Positions 16,871-24,993 of a stretch of DNA of 64,000 bases are shown in pieces (position 1 is the stretch's first letter; every line of letters begins with the position of its first letter). The position numbers and the translations under genes were made by a program. The notes under the pieces were generated by a model. It ran no database searches. It was given only the letters and a program-made list of their open reading frames with translations, and was not told the origin of the DNA. The DNA comes from Algiphilus sp022763315 (GTDB lineage: Bacteria; Pseudomonadota; Gammaproteobacteria; Nevskiales; Nevskiaceae). Where the stretch lies: assembly GCF_965249985.1 (NCBI RefSeq), contig NZ_OZ252280.1; one strand, 5' to 3'.

Positions 16871-17668
16871 TCAGTCAGTGGCGGTGTCGAGGATTTTGGG
16901 CCCGACTTCGCCGTCCCCAGTGCCAGCCGCCTGCGGCCAGTAGGCGCTGTCGGGAACGCCCCGATCGCCGAACAGCACCCGACCAAGGCGCAGGATGGTG
17001 GCGCCCGCCTCAATGGCGGTCTCGAAATCGCCGCTCATGCCCATCGAGAGTTCCTGCAGTGAGGCTGCCTCCGGTAGCGCCTCGCGCGCCTCATCGCGCA
17101 AGACGCGGAGCCGGTCAAAACACGGGCGCACCCGTGCAGGGTCGGCGCTGAAGATGGCGAGCGTCATTAGCCCGCGCACCTTCAGACATTGGCAGGCCCG
17201 CAGTTCCCTCAGGAACGGCAGCAGCGATTCCGGTGGCAAGCCATACTGCTGTGGCTGGCCTGCGGTGTTGACTTGCACCAGCACGTCGAGAGACCGGCCT
17301 TCGGCGAACAAAGCGCGGTCCAGCGCGGTGGCCACGCGCAGACTGTCGAGGGCGTGGAAGCTCGCGATGCGCGTGGCGATCCGACGCACCTTGTTGGTCT
17401 GAAGATGGCCGATCAGATGCCAACGGGCTGCGTCGCTCCCCATCTCATCGCGTTTGCCGAGCAGTTCTTGCACACGGTTCTCGCCAAAATCGCGCAGACC
17501 CAACGCGAGTGCATGGCGCAGGCGTGTTGTCGGCACGGTTTTGCTCACGGGCAGAAGCTTCACCGAGGTCGGATCCCTGTGGGCGCGGGCGCAGGTCGCG
17601 GCAATGCGCGCCTGCACCGCCGCCAGGCGCTCTGCCAGAGGCTGCGGAGCTAAGGCCGTCGAGGTCAC
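16871..17668 (-). CDS. yggS: YggS-family PLP homeostasis protein (island copy)
   Basis: A 265-residue member of the COG0325 family of PLP-binding proteins with a half-barrel alanine-racemase fold. The PLP lysine is in KLLPVSKTVP, followed by DFGENRVQELLGK, WHLIGHLQTNKVR, and the phosphate-binding end SMGMSGDFETAIEAGATILR. Family members buffer PLP and affect amino-acid metabolism. The start is taken as GTG at 17668, two bases after the redoxin stop; the frame is open further upstream. Being last in the redox operon is unusual, since chromosomal yggS normally sits with proC or pilT. Confidence 0.88.
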   Translation of the reverse strand: MTSTALAPQPLAERLAAVQARIAATCARAHRDPTSVKLLPVSKTVPTTRLRHALALGLRDFGENRVQELLGKRDEMGSDAARWHLIGHLQTNKVRRIATRIASFHALDSLRVATALDRALFAEGRSLDVLVQVNTAGQPQQYGLPPESLLPFLRELRACQCLKVRGLMTLAIFSADPARVRPCFDRLRVLRDEAREALPEAASLQELSMGMSGDFETAIEAGATILRLGRVLFGDRGVPDSAYWPQAAGTGDGEVGPKILDTATD

Positions 17669-17669
17669 G

Positions 17670-18191
17670 TCAGACGGCGCGGCAACTCTCGTCGGTGCAC
17701 GAGTCCACGCCGGGCCCTGACTCCGTCGCAAGGCGCATCACCTCGCGACCCACCGTGAGGTCGTCCAGCCGGCCAAAGTGTTTCAGTCGCAGGCGCCCCG
17801 CGCGGTCGATCAGGATCAGCGACGGCGTGCCTTCCAGCGCGTAGGTGAGCATGGTGGCCGGGATTGGGGCGCCCGCAACGGCCACATCCACGCCCACCGG
17901 ATGGCTGACGCGGTATTCGTGCAGAAAGGCCTTCAACGCGACTGGCGTCATAGCCTCGTGATGCTCGAACACCGTATGCAGACCGACCACCGCGACGCCA
18001 TCCTGGGCAAACAGGCGATGGATGCGCTCCGCCTGCGGCACACCATGAGAGACACAACCGGGACACAGCATCTGGAAGGCATGTAGCACCACGACCTGGC
18101 CGCGCAGGGCGGCCAGGTCCAGGGGGCGGTCGGCGTTGAACCACTGGCTGACTTGCCAGGCGGGCGCTGTCGGAAAGTCACTCACCGTCAC
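17670..18191 (-). CDS. Redoxin (AhpC/TSA or thioredoxin-like fold) protein
   Basis: A 173-residue cytosolic protein with PLDLAALRGQVVVLHAFQML, then a CPGC active-site motif and SHGVPQAERIHRLF. The cis-proline loop is in LEGTPSLILIDRAGRLR. It ends with a second Cys pair, DSCTDESC. These features fit a peroxiredoxin/TlpA-like reductase using glutaredoxin or thioredoxin. It starts at GTG 18191, two bases after the cytochrome P460 stop, so it is co-translated with it. The substrate is unknown. Confidence 0.82.
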   Translation of the reverse strand: MTVSDFPTAPAWQVSQWFNADRPLDLAALRGQVVVLHAFQMLCPGCVSHGVPQAERIHRLFAQDGVAVVGLHTVFEHHEAMTPVALKAFLHEYRVSHPVGVDVAVAGAPIPATMLTYALEGTPSLILIDRAGRLRLKHFGRLDDLTVGREVMRLATESGPGVDSCTDESCRAV

Positions 18192-18193
18192 GC

Positions 18194-18670
18194 TCAGTCG
18201 CGCAGGCTACTGAACACGTAGCCGTGATCCTTCTGCGCGGTATGGCAGGCATGGCAGGCGGTGGCGGCGTTGGCGCCGACGACGCGCTTGGTCTTGTCGC
18301 CGCCTCCGAAACCCTCGTAGCCCCAGCCGCCGGTTGCCGCGTATTTCTTCGCGTCCTTGTGCATCACGCCAGCAACCTTACGCGCGCCTTCGGTGATGGC
18401 GTTATCCGCCTGCGGGGCGTCGAGCAGATCGAAGACGATGACCGCTCCATCCGGGAACTTGCCGGACTTGTAACCCTCCAGCGCCTTCGGGTTGGCGTAG
18501 AGGTGATGGATGCCGCCAAACGACTCGAACAGGGGATGGCCCTTCTCGATCACCATGCTCTTGACGTGGTGCCAGCTGCGGTAACCATCGGGGTACGGGA
18601 CTGCAGGATCGGCTGCGAGCACGGGTGTAGCACAGGCGGCCAACAGTGCGGCGATCAATGTGCATTTCAT
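18194..18670 (-). CDS. Cytochrome P460 family c-type haem protein
   Basis: A 158-residue exported protein. A signal peptide (ending TPVLAADP) leads to YRSWHHVKSMVIEKGHPLF, characteristic of the family, and a single haem c site CHACH near the C-terminus (TACHACHTAQKDHGYVFSS). Cytochrome P460 proteins oxidise hydroxylamine to N2O or NO, or bind NO. A GGAGG ribosome site precedes the ATG. It lies between the glutaredoxin-like and redoxin genes in an operon controlled from the twin-palindrome region. A role in nitrosative or hydroxylamine stress is inferred from the family. Confidence 0.88.
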   Translation of the reverse strand: MKCTLIAALLAACATPVLAADPAVPYPDGYRSWHHVKSMVIEKGHPLFESFGGIHHLYANPKALEGYKSGKFPDGAVIVFDLLDAPQADNAITEGARKVAGVMHKDAKKYAATGGWGYEGFGGGDKTKRVVGANAATACHACHTAQKDHGYVFSSLRD

Positions 18671-18727
18671 CGTTGGGATCCTCCGAATGAGAAAGCGGCG
18701 GGGCGCGCCCCGCCGCGAAAAGTCGGC

Positions 18728-18964
18728 TTACTTCAGATCGGCAAGCGCCGCGCCGAAGTTGATATGGAAGGGCTGCCCGCCGATCACCAGCGCGGGCACG
18801 GACTTGACGCCCGCCGCTTCTGCCTCAGCGAGACGGGCTTTCTGTTCGCCCAGATGCACGATCTCCACATTGAACTGGGCAGGATCGAGTGACTTGGCGA
18901 ACTGCTGCTCGGCGGACACGCATACCGGGCAACCGGCATGAAAGAAGACGGCTTTCTGGGACAT
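18728..18964 (-). CDS. Glutaredoxin/thioredoxin-like protein (CPVC)
   Basis: A 78-residue thioredoxin-fold protein with redox motif CPVC at residues 12-15 (FFHAGCPVCVSAEQQ) and a cis-proline at KSVPALVIGG. It is the first gene of the leftward operon and begins about 40 bp from the first palindromic operator. It likely reduces the redoxin or another disulphide partner; this is inferred from the neighbourhood. Confidence 0.8.
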   Translation of the reverse strand: MSQKAVFFHAGCPVCVSAEQQFAKSLDPAQFNVEIVHLGEQKARLAEAEAAGVKSVPALVIGGQPFHINFGAALADLK

Positions 18965-19000
18965 GGACTTCTCCTGGGATGTTGGCGGTGGAACATCGTT

Positions 19001-19021
19001 AATGTATCGAGGCGATACATT
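19001..19021. promoter_or_regulatory. Palindromic operator 1 of the marR/grx divergon
   Basis: Perfect arms AATGTATCG and CGATACATT around AGG. It lies upstream of the glutaredoxin-like gene in the intergenic region with marR. A near copy is 56 bp away. This is the expected kind of site for the adjacent MarR dimer. Confidence 0.8.
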
Positions 19022-19056
19022 ATGGACTCTACTGCCGCCAAACCGTCATTGTCAAT

Positions 19057-19077
19057 AATGCATCGAAGCGATACATT
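19057..19077. promoter_or_regulatory. Palindromic operator 2 of the marR/grx divergon
   Basis: Arms AATGCATCG and CGATACATT around AAG, with one mismatch between the arms. It ends 6 bp before the marR ATG, so a bound repressor would block marR expression directly. Together with operator 1 it would let MarR control both directions. Confidence 0.8.
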
Positions 19078-19083
19078 GCGGGC

Positions 19084-19662
19084 ATGGATGACACACCGGT
19101 TCTGCTCGAGCGCCTCGGCGCCCTGATCCAGCAATCACTGCGCGATGACGCCGCGCGACACGGCCTGCTGCCCATCCATCTGCAGATCCTGGCCTACCTG
19201 GATCGCGCCAATCGCTACAGCAATCTGCCGATCGCGGTGGCGCAATACTTCGGCATCACGCGCGGCACCGTGTCGCAGTCCCTGCAGTTATTGGAGCGGC
19301 AGGGCCTGATCGTGAAGACGCCCGATCCCCAGCACGGGCGGCGTATTCACCTGGAGCCGACTGCGGCGGGCGCCAAAGTTCTGCGTGACGGTTGGGCGCA
19401 ACGCCTGGAGCAGGCCCTGAGCGCGATGCCTTCGGAAGCGCCGCCGTTGGCCGACGCCTTGCGCGGCCTGTTGACCGCGCTGCAACGGCAGAACGGCCAG
19501 CGCGCATTCGGTGTGTGCCAACGCTGCGCGCACTTCCTGACGGAAAAGCGAGGCGCTCGCTGCGGACTGACCCGTGAGCCGCTGGCGCGGGAACAGACCA
19601 CGCGCATCTGCCGGGAGTGGACCCGTCCGGCCGATGTAGCGGGCGTTGCGGTGTCCACATGA
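19084..19662 (+). CDS. MarR-family regulator with C-terminal four-Cys site
   Basis: A 192-residue MarR protein. The winged helix is at about residues 30-100 (IHLQILAYLDRANRYSNLPI, TRGTVSQSLQLLERQGLI, wing PDPQHGRRIHLEPT). After the dimerisation helices, the C-terminus carries C-x2-C-x11-C-x15-C (VCQRCAHF ... RCGLTREPL ... ICREW), suggesting a zinc or Fe-S site and redox or metal sensing. It is divergent from the grx-P460-redoxin-yggS operon and probably autoregulates through the two palindromes. Its stop overlaps the GNAT start (ATGA). Confidence 0.87.
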   Translation: MDDTPVLLERLGALIQQSLRDDAARHGLLPIHLQILAYLDRANRYSNLPIAVAQYFGITRGTVSQSLQLLERQGLIVKTPDPQHGRRIHLEPTAAGAKVLRDGWAQRLEQALSAMPSEAPPLADALRGLLTALQRQNGQRAFGVCQRCAHFLTEKRGARCGLTREPLAREQTTRICREWTRPADVAGVAVST

Positions 19663-20255
19663 GCGCCCCGCCGCTGACGCAACTCGAAGTCCCTCCCGAA
19701 GAAGCACTCGCCATCCGGGCGAAGGTGCGACGCGCCGATCCTCTGACGCTTGGGGCCAACTACCGCCTGGCGAGATCTGAGCATGCGGCAGGGCTCACCG
19801 AGCTTCTGGTCGATCCTCGGGTATCGGATCCCATCTACGATCTGCCGCGCCCGACCACGCTTCGCAACATATCTGACTGGATTGCGGCAGCGCAGCGCAA
19901 GCACGCGGATGGCGAAGGCTTGCTCGTCGTGATGCTCGACGCCGCCGGTGGCGTGTGCGGTTACTCCTGCTTCACCGTCTGGCCGGAGCACTCCGCAGCA
20001 GAGATTGCCGGAGGCTACCGCGCGGACCGCCAAAGCCAAGGTGAAGGCAAGCTCGGCGCAGCACGCAGCTTTGACTGGATATTTGACGCCTTCGGCGTCA
20101 GGCTGATCGTGGTGACTGCCGCACTGGACAATCTGCGTTCTGCTCGTGTCATCGAGACCGCAGGATTCCAGTACATGGGAACCAGGCTCTGCACGCGGGC
20201 CGATGGTACCTCGCGTGAATCCCGGTATTGGGAGATGCATCGGCCTGGAGAGTGA
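19659..20255 (+). CDS. GNAT-family N-acetyltransferase
   Basis: A 198-residue acetyltransferase-fold protein. The C-terminal half has the GNAT end pattern: FDWIFDAFGVRLIVVTAALD, NLRSARVIETAGFQYMGTRL. The usual Q/RxxGxG/A acetyl-CoA loop is altered to RQSQGEGKLGAARS, which may still bind CoA. Overlap with marR indicates co-expression. The substrate is unknown; modification of a protein or small molecule in the redox module is possible. Confidence 0.7.
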   Translation: MSAPPLTQLEVPPEEALAIRAKVRRADPLTLGANYRLARSEHAAGLTELLVDPRVSDPIYDLPRPTTLRNISDWIAAAQRKHADGEGLLVVMLDAAGGVCGYSCFTVWPEHSAAEIAGGYRADRQSQGEGKLGAARSFDWIFDAFGVRLIVVTAALDNLRSARVIETAGFQYMGTRLCTRADGTSRESRYWEMHRPGE

Positions 20256-20596
20256 CGCGGCAATCCGGCTTCAGTGCGCCCACGGGTCTGTGCTGCTCAA
20301 CGAGCGCGCCATCTTCCCCTAGATGTGATTTGTATCTGCAGAGCCCGAGCGCAGACTGCCGCGGCCTGCTCGATCGCGCACACGGAATGATCGAGGTCGA
20401 CGACCGGTTTGAACGAGCAAAAGCCGGCGCATGCTCACACTTGGGAGTGGCGATCCAACGCGGGCCATCGGCTCCACGCCGAGGGCGCAGGCTTTCCAGT
20501 CGATTCGCTACCCGATCCTGCCCATTGTGGATCGACGCCAGTCTGACGCGCCCGATTGCCCGGCTGTGTTGGCGAGGCGCGCGCGTCGGTGCCGAT
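20256..20596. other. Gene-free stretch between GNAT and merR
   Basis: About 340 bases downstream of both the GNAT and merR stops. No convincing coding frame, RNA gene, repeat or T-rich terminator was seen. It may be a scar joining the redox module and the mer operon. Confidence 0.3.
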
Positions 20597-21007
20597 TCAT
20601 TGCGGATCAATGGTCTGCTGCAGGGAAGCAATCAGCGGACAGCGTACCCGGCCCTTGACCGATGCGCAGCGATCGACCAGTGCGGCCAGCGCAGATTCGA
20701 TGCGTTGCAGGTCCGTCAGCTTGTTGCGGACGTCGGCGAGCCGGCGCTCCCCCAGCGTTCGCGCCTCCCGGCAATGCGCACCGTCCTCGAGTTTCAGCAG
20801 ATCGCCGACTTCATCGAGGGAAAAGCCGAGATCCTGCGCATGGCGGATGAAGCGCAGCCGCCGGGCGTGGTGCGCCGTGTAGCGCCGGATGCCGCCCAGC
20901 GGGCGCTCCGGCTCGTCCACCAGCCCCCGGCGCTGGTAGTAGCGGATCGTTTCCAGATGCACGCCGGTGTGCTGCGCCAGGCTGCCGATGGTGTAGGTCT
21001 CGGGCAT
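20597..21007 (-). CDS. merR: Mercury-responsive regulator MerR
   Basis: A 136-residue MerR activator-repressor. The N-terminal winged helix reads YTIGSLAQHTGVHLETIRYY, RRGLVDEPERP, GIRRYTAHHARRLRFIRHAQ. The Hg(II)-binding cysteine triad is present: one Cys in EDGAHCREA and two in VDRCASVKGRVRCPL. The ATG at 21007 was chosen because it starts just before the DNA-binding domain and next to the mer promoter; the open frame extends upstream through the promoter. It is divergent from merTPCA. Confidence 0.94.
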   Translation of the reverse strand: MPETYTIGSLAQHTGVHLETIRYYQRRGLVDEPERPLGGIRRYTAHHARRLRFIRHAQDLGFSLDEVGDLLKLEDGAHCREARTLGERRLADVRNKLTDLQRIESALAALVDRCASVKGRVRCPLIASLQQTIDPQ

Positions 21008-21008
21008 C

Positions 21009-21039
21009 TTGACTCCGTAGTCAGCTACGGTCGTAGCGT
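21009..21039 (+). promoter_or_regulatory. merT promoter with MerR operator
   Basis: A -35 element TTGACT (21009-21014) and a -10-like TAGCGT (21034-21039) are 19 bp apart, the over-long spacing that MerR untwists. The spacer holds the dyad CCGTAG-TCAG-CTACGG (21015-21030). This is a textbook mer operator-promoter. Confidence 0.9.
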
Positions 21040-21065
21040 AACAGCATCCGTTCACAGGAGGCTGT

Positions 21066-21410
21066 ATGCAGGACCGTTCCAACCTCTCGCTCGCCGCCAG
21101 CGTCGCCGCTGGTCTCGGCGCTTCGGTGTGCTGCGTGTTGCCGCTGGTGCTGGTCATGGCCGGCCTCGGCGGTTCGTGGCTGGCGACGCTGAAGGTTCTC
21201 GAACCCTTCCGCCCGATCTTCGTGGCGGTGGCGGTCCTCGCCCTGTTCTTCGCCTACCGCGGCATTTTCCGAACCGCCGAGGTCTGCGAACCTGACCGGG
21301 CCTGCGCCGATCCGCGCGTACAGCGGCGACGCAAGTGGATCTTCTTGGGTGTGGCGACGCTGGTCGCCGGCCTGCTCACATTCCCCTACTACGCAGTTCT
21401 GTTCTTCTGA
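21066..21410 (+). CDS. merT: Mercuric transport protein MerT
   Basis: A 114-residue inner-membrane protein that passes Hg(II) into the cytoplasm. The first membrane segment contains the vicinal pair GASVCCVLPLVLV; a second Cys pair lies on the cytoplasmic loop (EVCEPDRACADP). Three hydrophobic segments are visible. An AGGAGG ribosome site precedes the ATG. merP follows after 12 bp. Confidence 0.94.
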   Translation: MQDRSNLSLAASVAAGLGASVCCVLPLVLVMAGLGGSWLATLKVLEPFRPIFVAVAVLALFFAYRGIFRTAEVCEPDRACADPRVQRRRKWIFLGVATLVAGLLTFPYYAVLFF

Positions 21411-21422
21411 AGGAGACTGATC

Positions 21423-21716
21423 ATGGTCAAGAGTCTATTCATTGCTCTGGGGCTGGCCGCCGTACTGGCTTGCTGCCAATGCAGCGCGGTTCATGCGGCG
21501 ACTCGCACCGTCACGCTGGACGTCTCGGGCATGACCTGCGTCACCTGTCCGATCACGGTCAAGAAATCCTTGTCGCGCGTGGTCGGCGTCGAGTCGGTGG
21601 ATGTCAGCTTCAAGGACAAGCAAGCCACAGTCGTCTTCGACGATGCCAAGACCACGGTCGAGGACATGACCCGGGCGACGGCGAACGCCGGCTTTCCGTC
21701 CACGGTGCGGCAGTAG
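21423..21716 (+). CDS. merP: Periplasmic mercury-binding protein MerP
   Basis: A 97-residue protein with a signal peptide (ending AVHAA) and one heavy-metal-associated domain carrying GMTCVTCPITVKKSL, the GMTCxxC Hg site. It hands Hg(II) to MerT. It lies between merT and merC in the operon. Confidence 0.94.
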   Translation: MVKSLFIALGLAAVLACCQCSAVHAATRTVTLDVSGMTCVTCPITVKKSLSRVVGVESVDVSFKDKQATVVFDDAKTTVEDMTRATANAGFPSTVRQ

Positions 21717-21725
21717 GAGCGCGAC

Positions 21726-22160
21726 ATGGAGCAGTTGATTCAGTGGATTACTCGCATCGGCGACAAAACGGGTTCAGTGGGTGCGCTCATCTCGGCGATG
21801 GGATGCGCCATGTGTTTCCCCGCCATTGCCAGCCTCGGTGCGGCCGTGGGCCTTGGGTTCCTGAGTCAATGGGAGGGGGTGTTCATCAACACCCTGCTGC
21901 CGGTGTTTGCCTCGCTGGCGCTGGTCATCAACGCCCTGGGCTGGTTCAACCACCGTCAGTGGCACCGCAGCCTGCTGGGGATGCTGGGGCCGACCGTCCT
22001 GCTGCTGTCGCTGTACCCCTGGTTCAAGTACGGCTGGAGCAGCTACGCCACCTATACCGGACTCGGCCTGATGATCGCCGTGTCCGTCTGGGACCTCGTA
22101 TCGCCGGCCAGCCGGCGCTGCGACCCGGAGCACTGCGAACTCCCGGCCAAACAATCCTGA
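21726..22160 (+). CDS. merC: Mercury transporter MerC
   Basis: A 144-residue membrane protein with four predicted helices. The first holds AMGCAMCFPAIASLG, the Cys-x2-Cys pair of MerC, and the C-terminus has SRRCDPEHCELP. MerC is an additional Hg(II) uptake protein. It is nine bases after merP and about 20 bp before merA. Confidence 0.92.
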   Translation: MEQLIQWITRIGDKTGSVGALISAMGCAMCFPAIASLGAAVGLGFLSQWEGVFINTLLPVFASLALVINALGWFNHRQWHRSLLGMLGPTVLLLSLYPWFKYGWSSYATYTGLGLMIAVSVWDLVSPASRRCDPEHCELPAKQS

Positions 22161-22182
22161 CCCCGCTCATCGGAACTCAACC

Positions 22183-23868
22183 ATGACTCAACTCAAGATC
22201 TCCGGCATGACCTGCGACTCCTGTGCGACACATGTCAGGCAGGCGCTGGAAAAAGTGCCGGGCGTTCAGTCCGCGCGCGTGTCCTACACCCTGGGCTCGG
22301 CCGAGGTGGCATTGGCAGACGGCACGACCGCGAACGCACTGATCGCGGCTGTGGACGCGCTCGGCTATCAGGCCCGCGTGGACGAGGGCCGTACGCCACC
22401 GCCCTCCGGCGGCTTGCTGGGCAACATGCAGTCCTGGCTCGGCGGCGACGGTAAGCGCCCAGGCAGTGATGAATCCCTGCATCTCGCCGTGATCGGCAGC
22501 GGCGGCGCCGCGATGGCGGGCGCGCTGAAGGCCACCGAGCGCGGGGCGCGTGTCACGCTGATCGAGCGCGGAACCATTGGCGGCACTTGCGTCAACATCG
22601 GCTGCGTGCCGTCCAAGATCATGATCCGCGCGGCGCATGTCGCGCACCTGCGCCGCGAAAGCCCGTTCGACGGGGGTATCGCCGCGGCGGCGCCTGCCAT
22701 CCTGCGCGACAAGCTGCTGGCGCAGCAGCAGGGGCGTGTCGAGGAGCTGCGCCACGCCAAGTACGAGAGCATTCTCGACGGCCATTCCGCCATCACCGTG
22801 CTGCGCGGTGAGGCGCGCTTCAAGGATGACCGCGCGCTTATCGTGAAGCTGAGGAACGGCGACGAGCAAGTCGTGCACTTCGACCGCTGCCTGATCGCTA
22901 CAGGCGCCAACCCTGCGATCCCGCCGATCCCGGGCCTGAAAGACACGCCGTACTGGACCTCCACCGAGGCGCTGGCCAGCGACGCCATTCCCGAGCGGCT
23001 GGCCGTGATCGGATCGAGCGTGGTCGCCGTGGAGCTGGCGCAGGCGTTCGCGCGGCTGGGCAGCCGGGTCACGATCCTGGCGCGCAGCTCACTGTTCTTC
23101 CGCGAGGACCCCGAGGTCGGCAAGACGGTGACGGCCGCGTTTCGCGCCGAAGGCATCGAAGTGCTGGAACAGACTCAGGCAAGCCGGATCGCGCATGTCG
23201 ACGGCGAGTTCGTGCTCACCACGAATCACGGCGAGCGGCGCGCGGATCGCCTGCTCATGGCCACCGGCCGCACCCCCAACACCCGCAGCCTGAATCTCGG
23301 CACCGCCGGCGTGACAACCAACCAGCAAGGCGCCATCGTCGTGGACGCGACCATGCGCACGAACGCGTCCGACATCTACGCCGCCGGTGACTGCACCGAC
23401 CTACCGCAGTTCGTATACGTGGCGGCGGCGGCCGGCACGCGTGCCGGCATCAATATGACCGGCGGCGAGGCCGCGCTGGATCTGTCGGCGATGCCGGCGG
23501 TGGTGTTCACCGATCCGCAGGTCGGGACCGTCGGCCACAGCGAAGCGGAAGCGCACCGCGCCGGCATCGAGACGGATAGCCGCGTGCTGACACTCGACAA
23601 CGTGCCGCGCGCGCTCGCCAACTTCGACACGCGCGGCTTCATCAAGCTGGTGGCGGAAGCCGGATCGGGTCGGCTGATCGGCGTGCAGGCGATCGCACCG
23701 GAAGCGGGTGAGCTGATCCAGACGGCGGCACTGGCCATTCGACATCGCATGACTGTGCAGGACCTGGCCGATCAGCTGTTCCCGTACCTGACGATGGTCG
23801 AGGGGCTGAAGCTTGCAGCACAGACCTTCACCAAGGATGTGAAGCAGCTGTCCTGCTGCGCGGGCTGA
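22183..23868 (+). CDS. merA: Mercuric reductase MerA
   Basis: A 561-residue flavoenzyme that reduces Hg(II) to volatile Hg(0) with NADPH. Residues 1-66 form an N-terminal metal-binding domain with GMTCDSCATHVRQAL. The FAD motif is AVIGSGGAAMAGALKA, the redox-active pair is GGTCVNIGCVPSKIM, the NADPH fold is around AVIGSSVVAVELAQAF, and YAAGDCTDLPQ binds FAD. The C-terminus SCCAG supplies the Hg-binding vicinal cysteines. All key residues are present, so it should be functional. Confidence 0.96.
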   Translation: MTQLKISGMTCDSCATHVRQALEKVPGVQSARVSYTLGSAEVALADGTTANALIAAVDALGYQARVDEGRTPPPSGGLLGNMQSWLGGDGKRPGSDESLHLAVIGSGGAAMAGALKATERGARVTLIERGTIGGTCVNIGCVPSKIMIRAAHVAHLRRESPFDGGIAAAAPAILRDKLLAQQQGRVEELRHAKYESILDGHSAITVLRGEARFKDDRALIVKLRNGDEQVVHFDRCLIATGANPAIPPIPGLKDTPYWTSTEALASDAIPERLAVIGSSVVAVELAQAFARLGSRVTILARSSLFFREDPEVGKTVTAAFRAEGIEVLEQTQASRIAHVDGEFVLTTNHGERRADRLLMATGRTPNTRSLNLGTAGVTTNQQGAIVVDATMRTNASDIYAAGDCTDLPQFVYVAAAAGTRAGINMTGGEAALDLSAMPAVVFTDPQVGTVGHSEAEAHRAGIETDSRVLTLDNVPRALANFDTRGFIKLVAEAGSGRLIGVQAIAPEAGELIQTAALAIRHRMTVQDLADQLFPYLTMVEGLKLAAQTFTKDVKQLSCCAG

Positions 23869-23880
23869 CGGAGAATCGGA

Positions 23881-24066
23881 ATGCACCCATCACTTCTCGG
23901 TGCCTCGCGTGACATCCGCGGCACGTTCTGCCGTCACGTGCACTTCTTCGCCTCGGCATCCACCGCGGAAGTCTGGACGGGTACGCACAAGCACGTGACC
24001 ATCGTCAGCGTCGAAGAAGCGTTCCGCCTGGGCCAAGAACTCTCACGGAGGAGCCTGTCGCGATGA
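23881..24066 (+). pseudogene. merB: merB C-terminal remnant (organomercurial lyase fragment)
   Basis: A 61-residue frame 12 bp after merA, starting MHPSLLGASRDIRGTFCRHV and continuing HFFASASTAEVWTG and VSVEEAFRLGQELSRR. This resembles the last third of MerB, including the F-C-x3-HFF segment that holds one of its catalytic cysteines. Full MerB is about 215 residues, and the N-terminal domain with the other Cys and the Asp is absent. It is probably a deletion remnant; a short functional gene is less likely. Confidence 0.65.
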
Positions 24067-24228
24067 GCAGCCAGTCCGCTCTCGTACTGGCACACGCTCC
24101 TGGCCGCATGCTGACTCTCTGCCCACCGCCGACCGCGCAACGGCCCGGCACTCGCTGATCAGCTTCTGCGGCGAGGTTGCGCAGCTTCTCTGGCGATCAC
24201 TGCGCAACTACCCGGCGGTACGCACAAA

Positions 24229-24993
24229 CTAGCCCTGTTCTTCGAGCAGGCTTTTCAGATTCCGCAATATGGTGGCGGACATATCAATGGGCGGGATTCC
24301 ATGCAGACGCGCCAAACCTTCCGCAGCGATCCAGACATCGCTCGGTGTGGTCGGACGAGCATCGGTCTTTGTAAACGGCCCATCTGTCTCCGTCAGAACG
24401 CGATCCAACGGCAGCGTCTTGGTTATCGCGGCGCGCTTTTCATTGGCGAGCATTTCCGCGTTCACCGAAAAGTAGCAGCCGAGATCAACCGCCCTCCTGG
24501 CCTCCGCTGCGGTGCCGGTGAACCAATGAAGCACCACGCGACCGCGCGAAGGCGGCATGTATTTCTCGATCATATCGAGCACGGCCTTGGTCGCTCGGAC
24601 GCTATGCATCGTGACGATCTTGTTCCCCGCCGCTGCGCAGAGCGACAACACGCGAGCGAAAATCTCCTTCTGCGTCTCGAAAGACTTATAGAACCGCGGG
24701 CCGGCGTCCAACCCGACCTCTCCCACATAGCGGGTTCTAGGCAAGAACTCCTCCCAAAGTTCGATCTCGTGGGCGCGGTCAGCGACCAGTTGAGGATGCA
24801 GTCCGAGGGCCGCCCGGACATGACGGGTGGCGGACGCCAGTTCGTGGTTCCGCGGCCAAGCCTTGGGCGTGGTGGTCACGGTAAGGGTGAAGACGCCATC
24901 GCGCTCGCAACGCTCCACCGCGGCCGCGTGGTCGGGGTAGAGATCGAGGTGGCAATGAAAATCGACGAGACCCGATCGCATGAGGCCTCTCAC
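24229..24993 (-). CDS. qatD: QatD: TatD-like metal-dependent nuclease
   Basis: A 254-residue TIM-barrel hydrolase of the TatD family. Metal ligands are in VDFHCHLDLY, TMHSVRATKAV, LHWFTGTAAEARRA and LTETDGPF. It is the last gene of the qatABCD operon, one of the experimentally known anti-phage systems, whose mechanism is unresolved. The GTG at 24993 overlaps the qatC stop; an ATG four codons later (24981) is an alternative start. Confidence 0.88.
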   Translation of the reverse strand: MRGLMRSGLVDFHCHLDLYPDHAAAVERCERDGVFTLTVTTTPKAWPRNHELASATRHVRAALGLHPQLVADRAHEIELWEEFLPRTRYVGEVGLDAGPRFYKSFETQKEIFARVLSLCAAAGNKIVTMHSVRATKAVLDMIEKYMPPSRGRVVLHWFTGTAAEARRAVDLGCYFSVNAEMLANEKRAAITKTLPLDRVLTETDGPFTKTDARPTTPSDVWIAAEGLARLHGIPPIDMSATILRNLKSLLEEQG

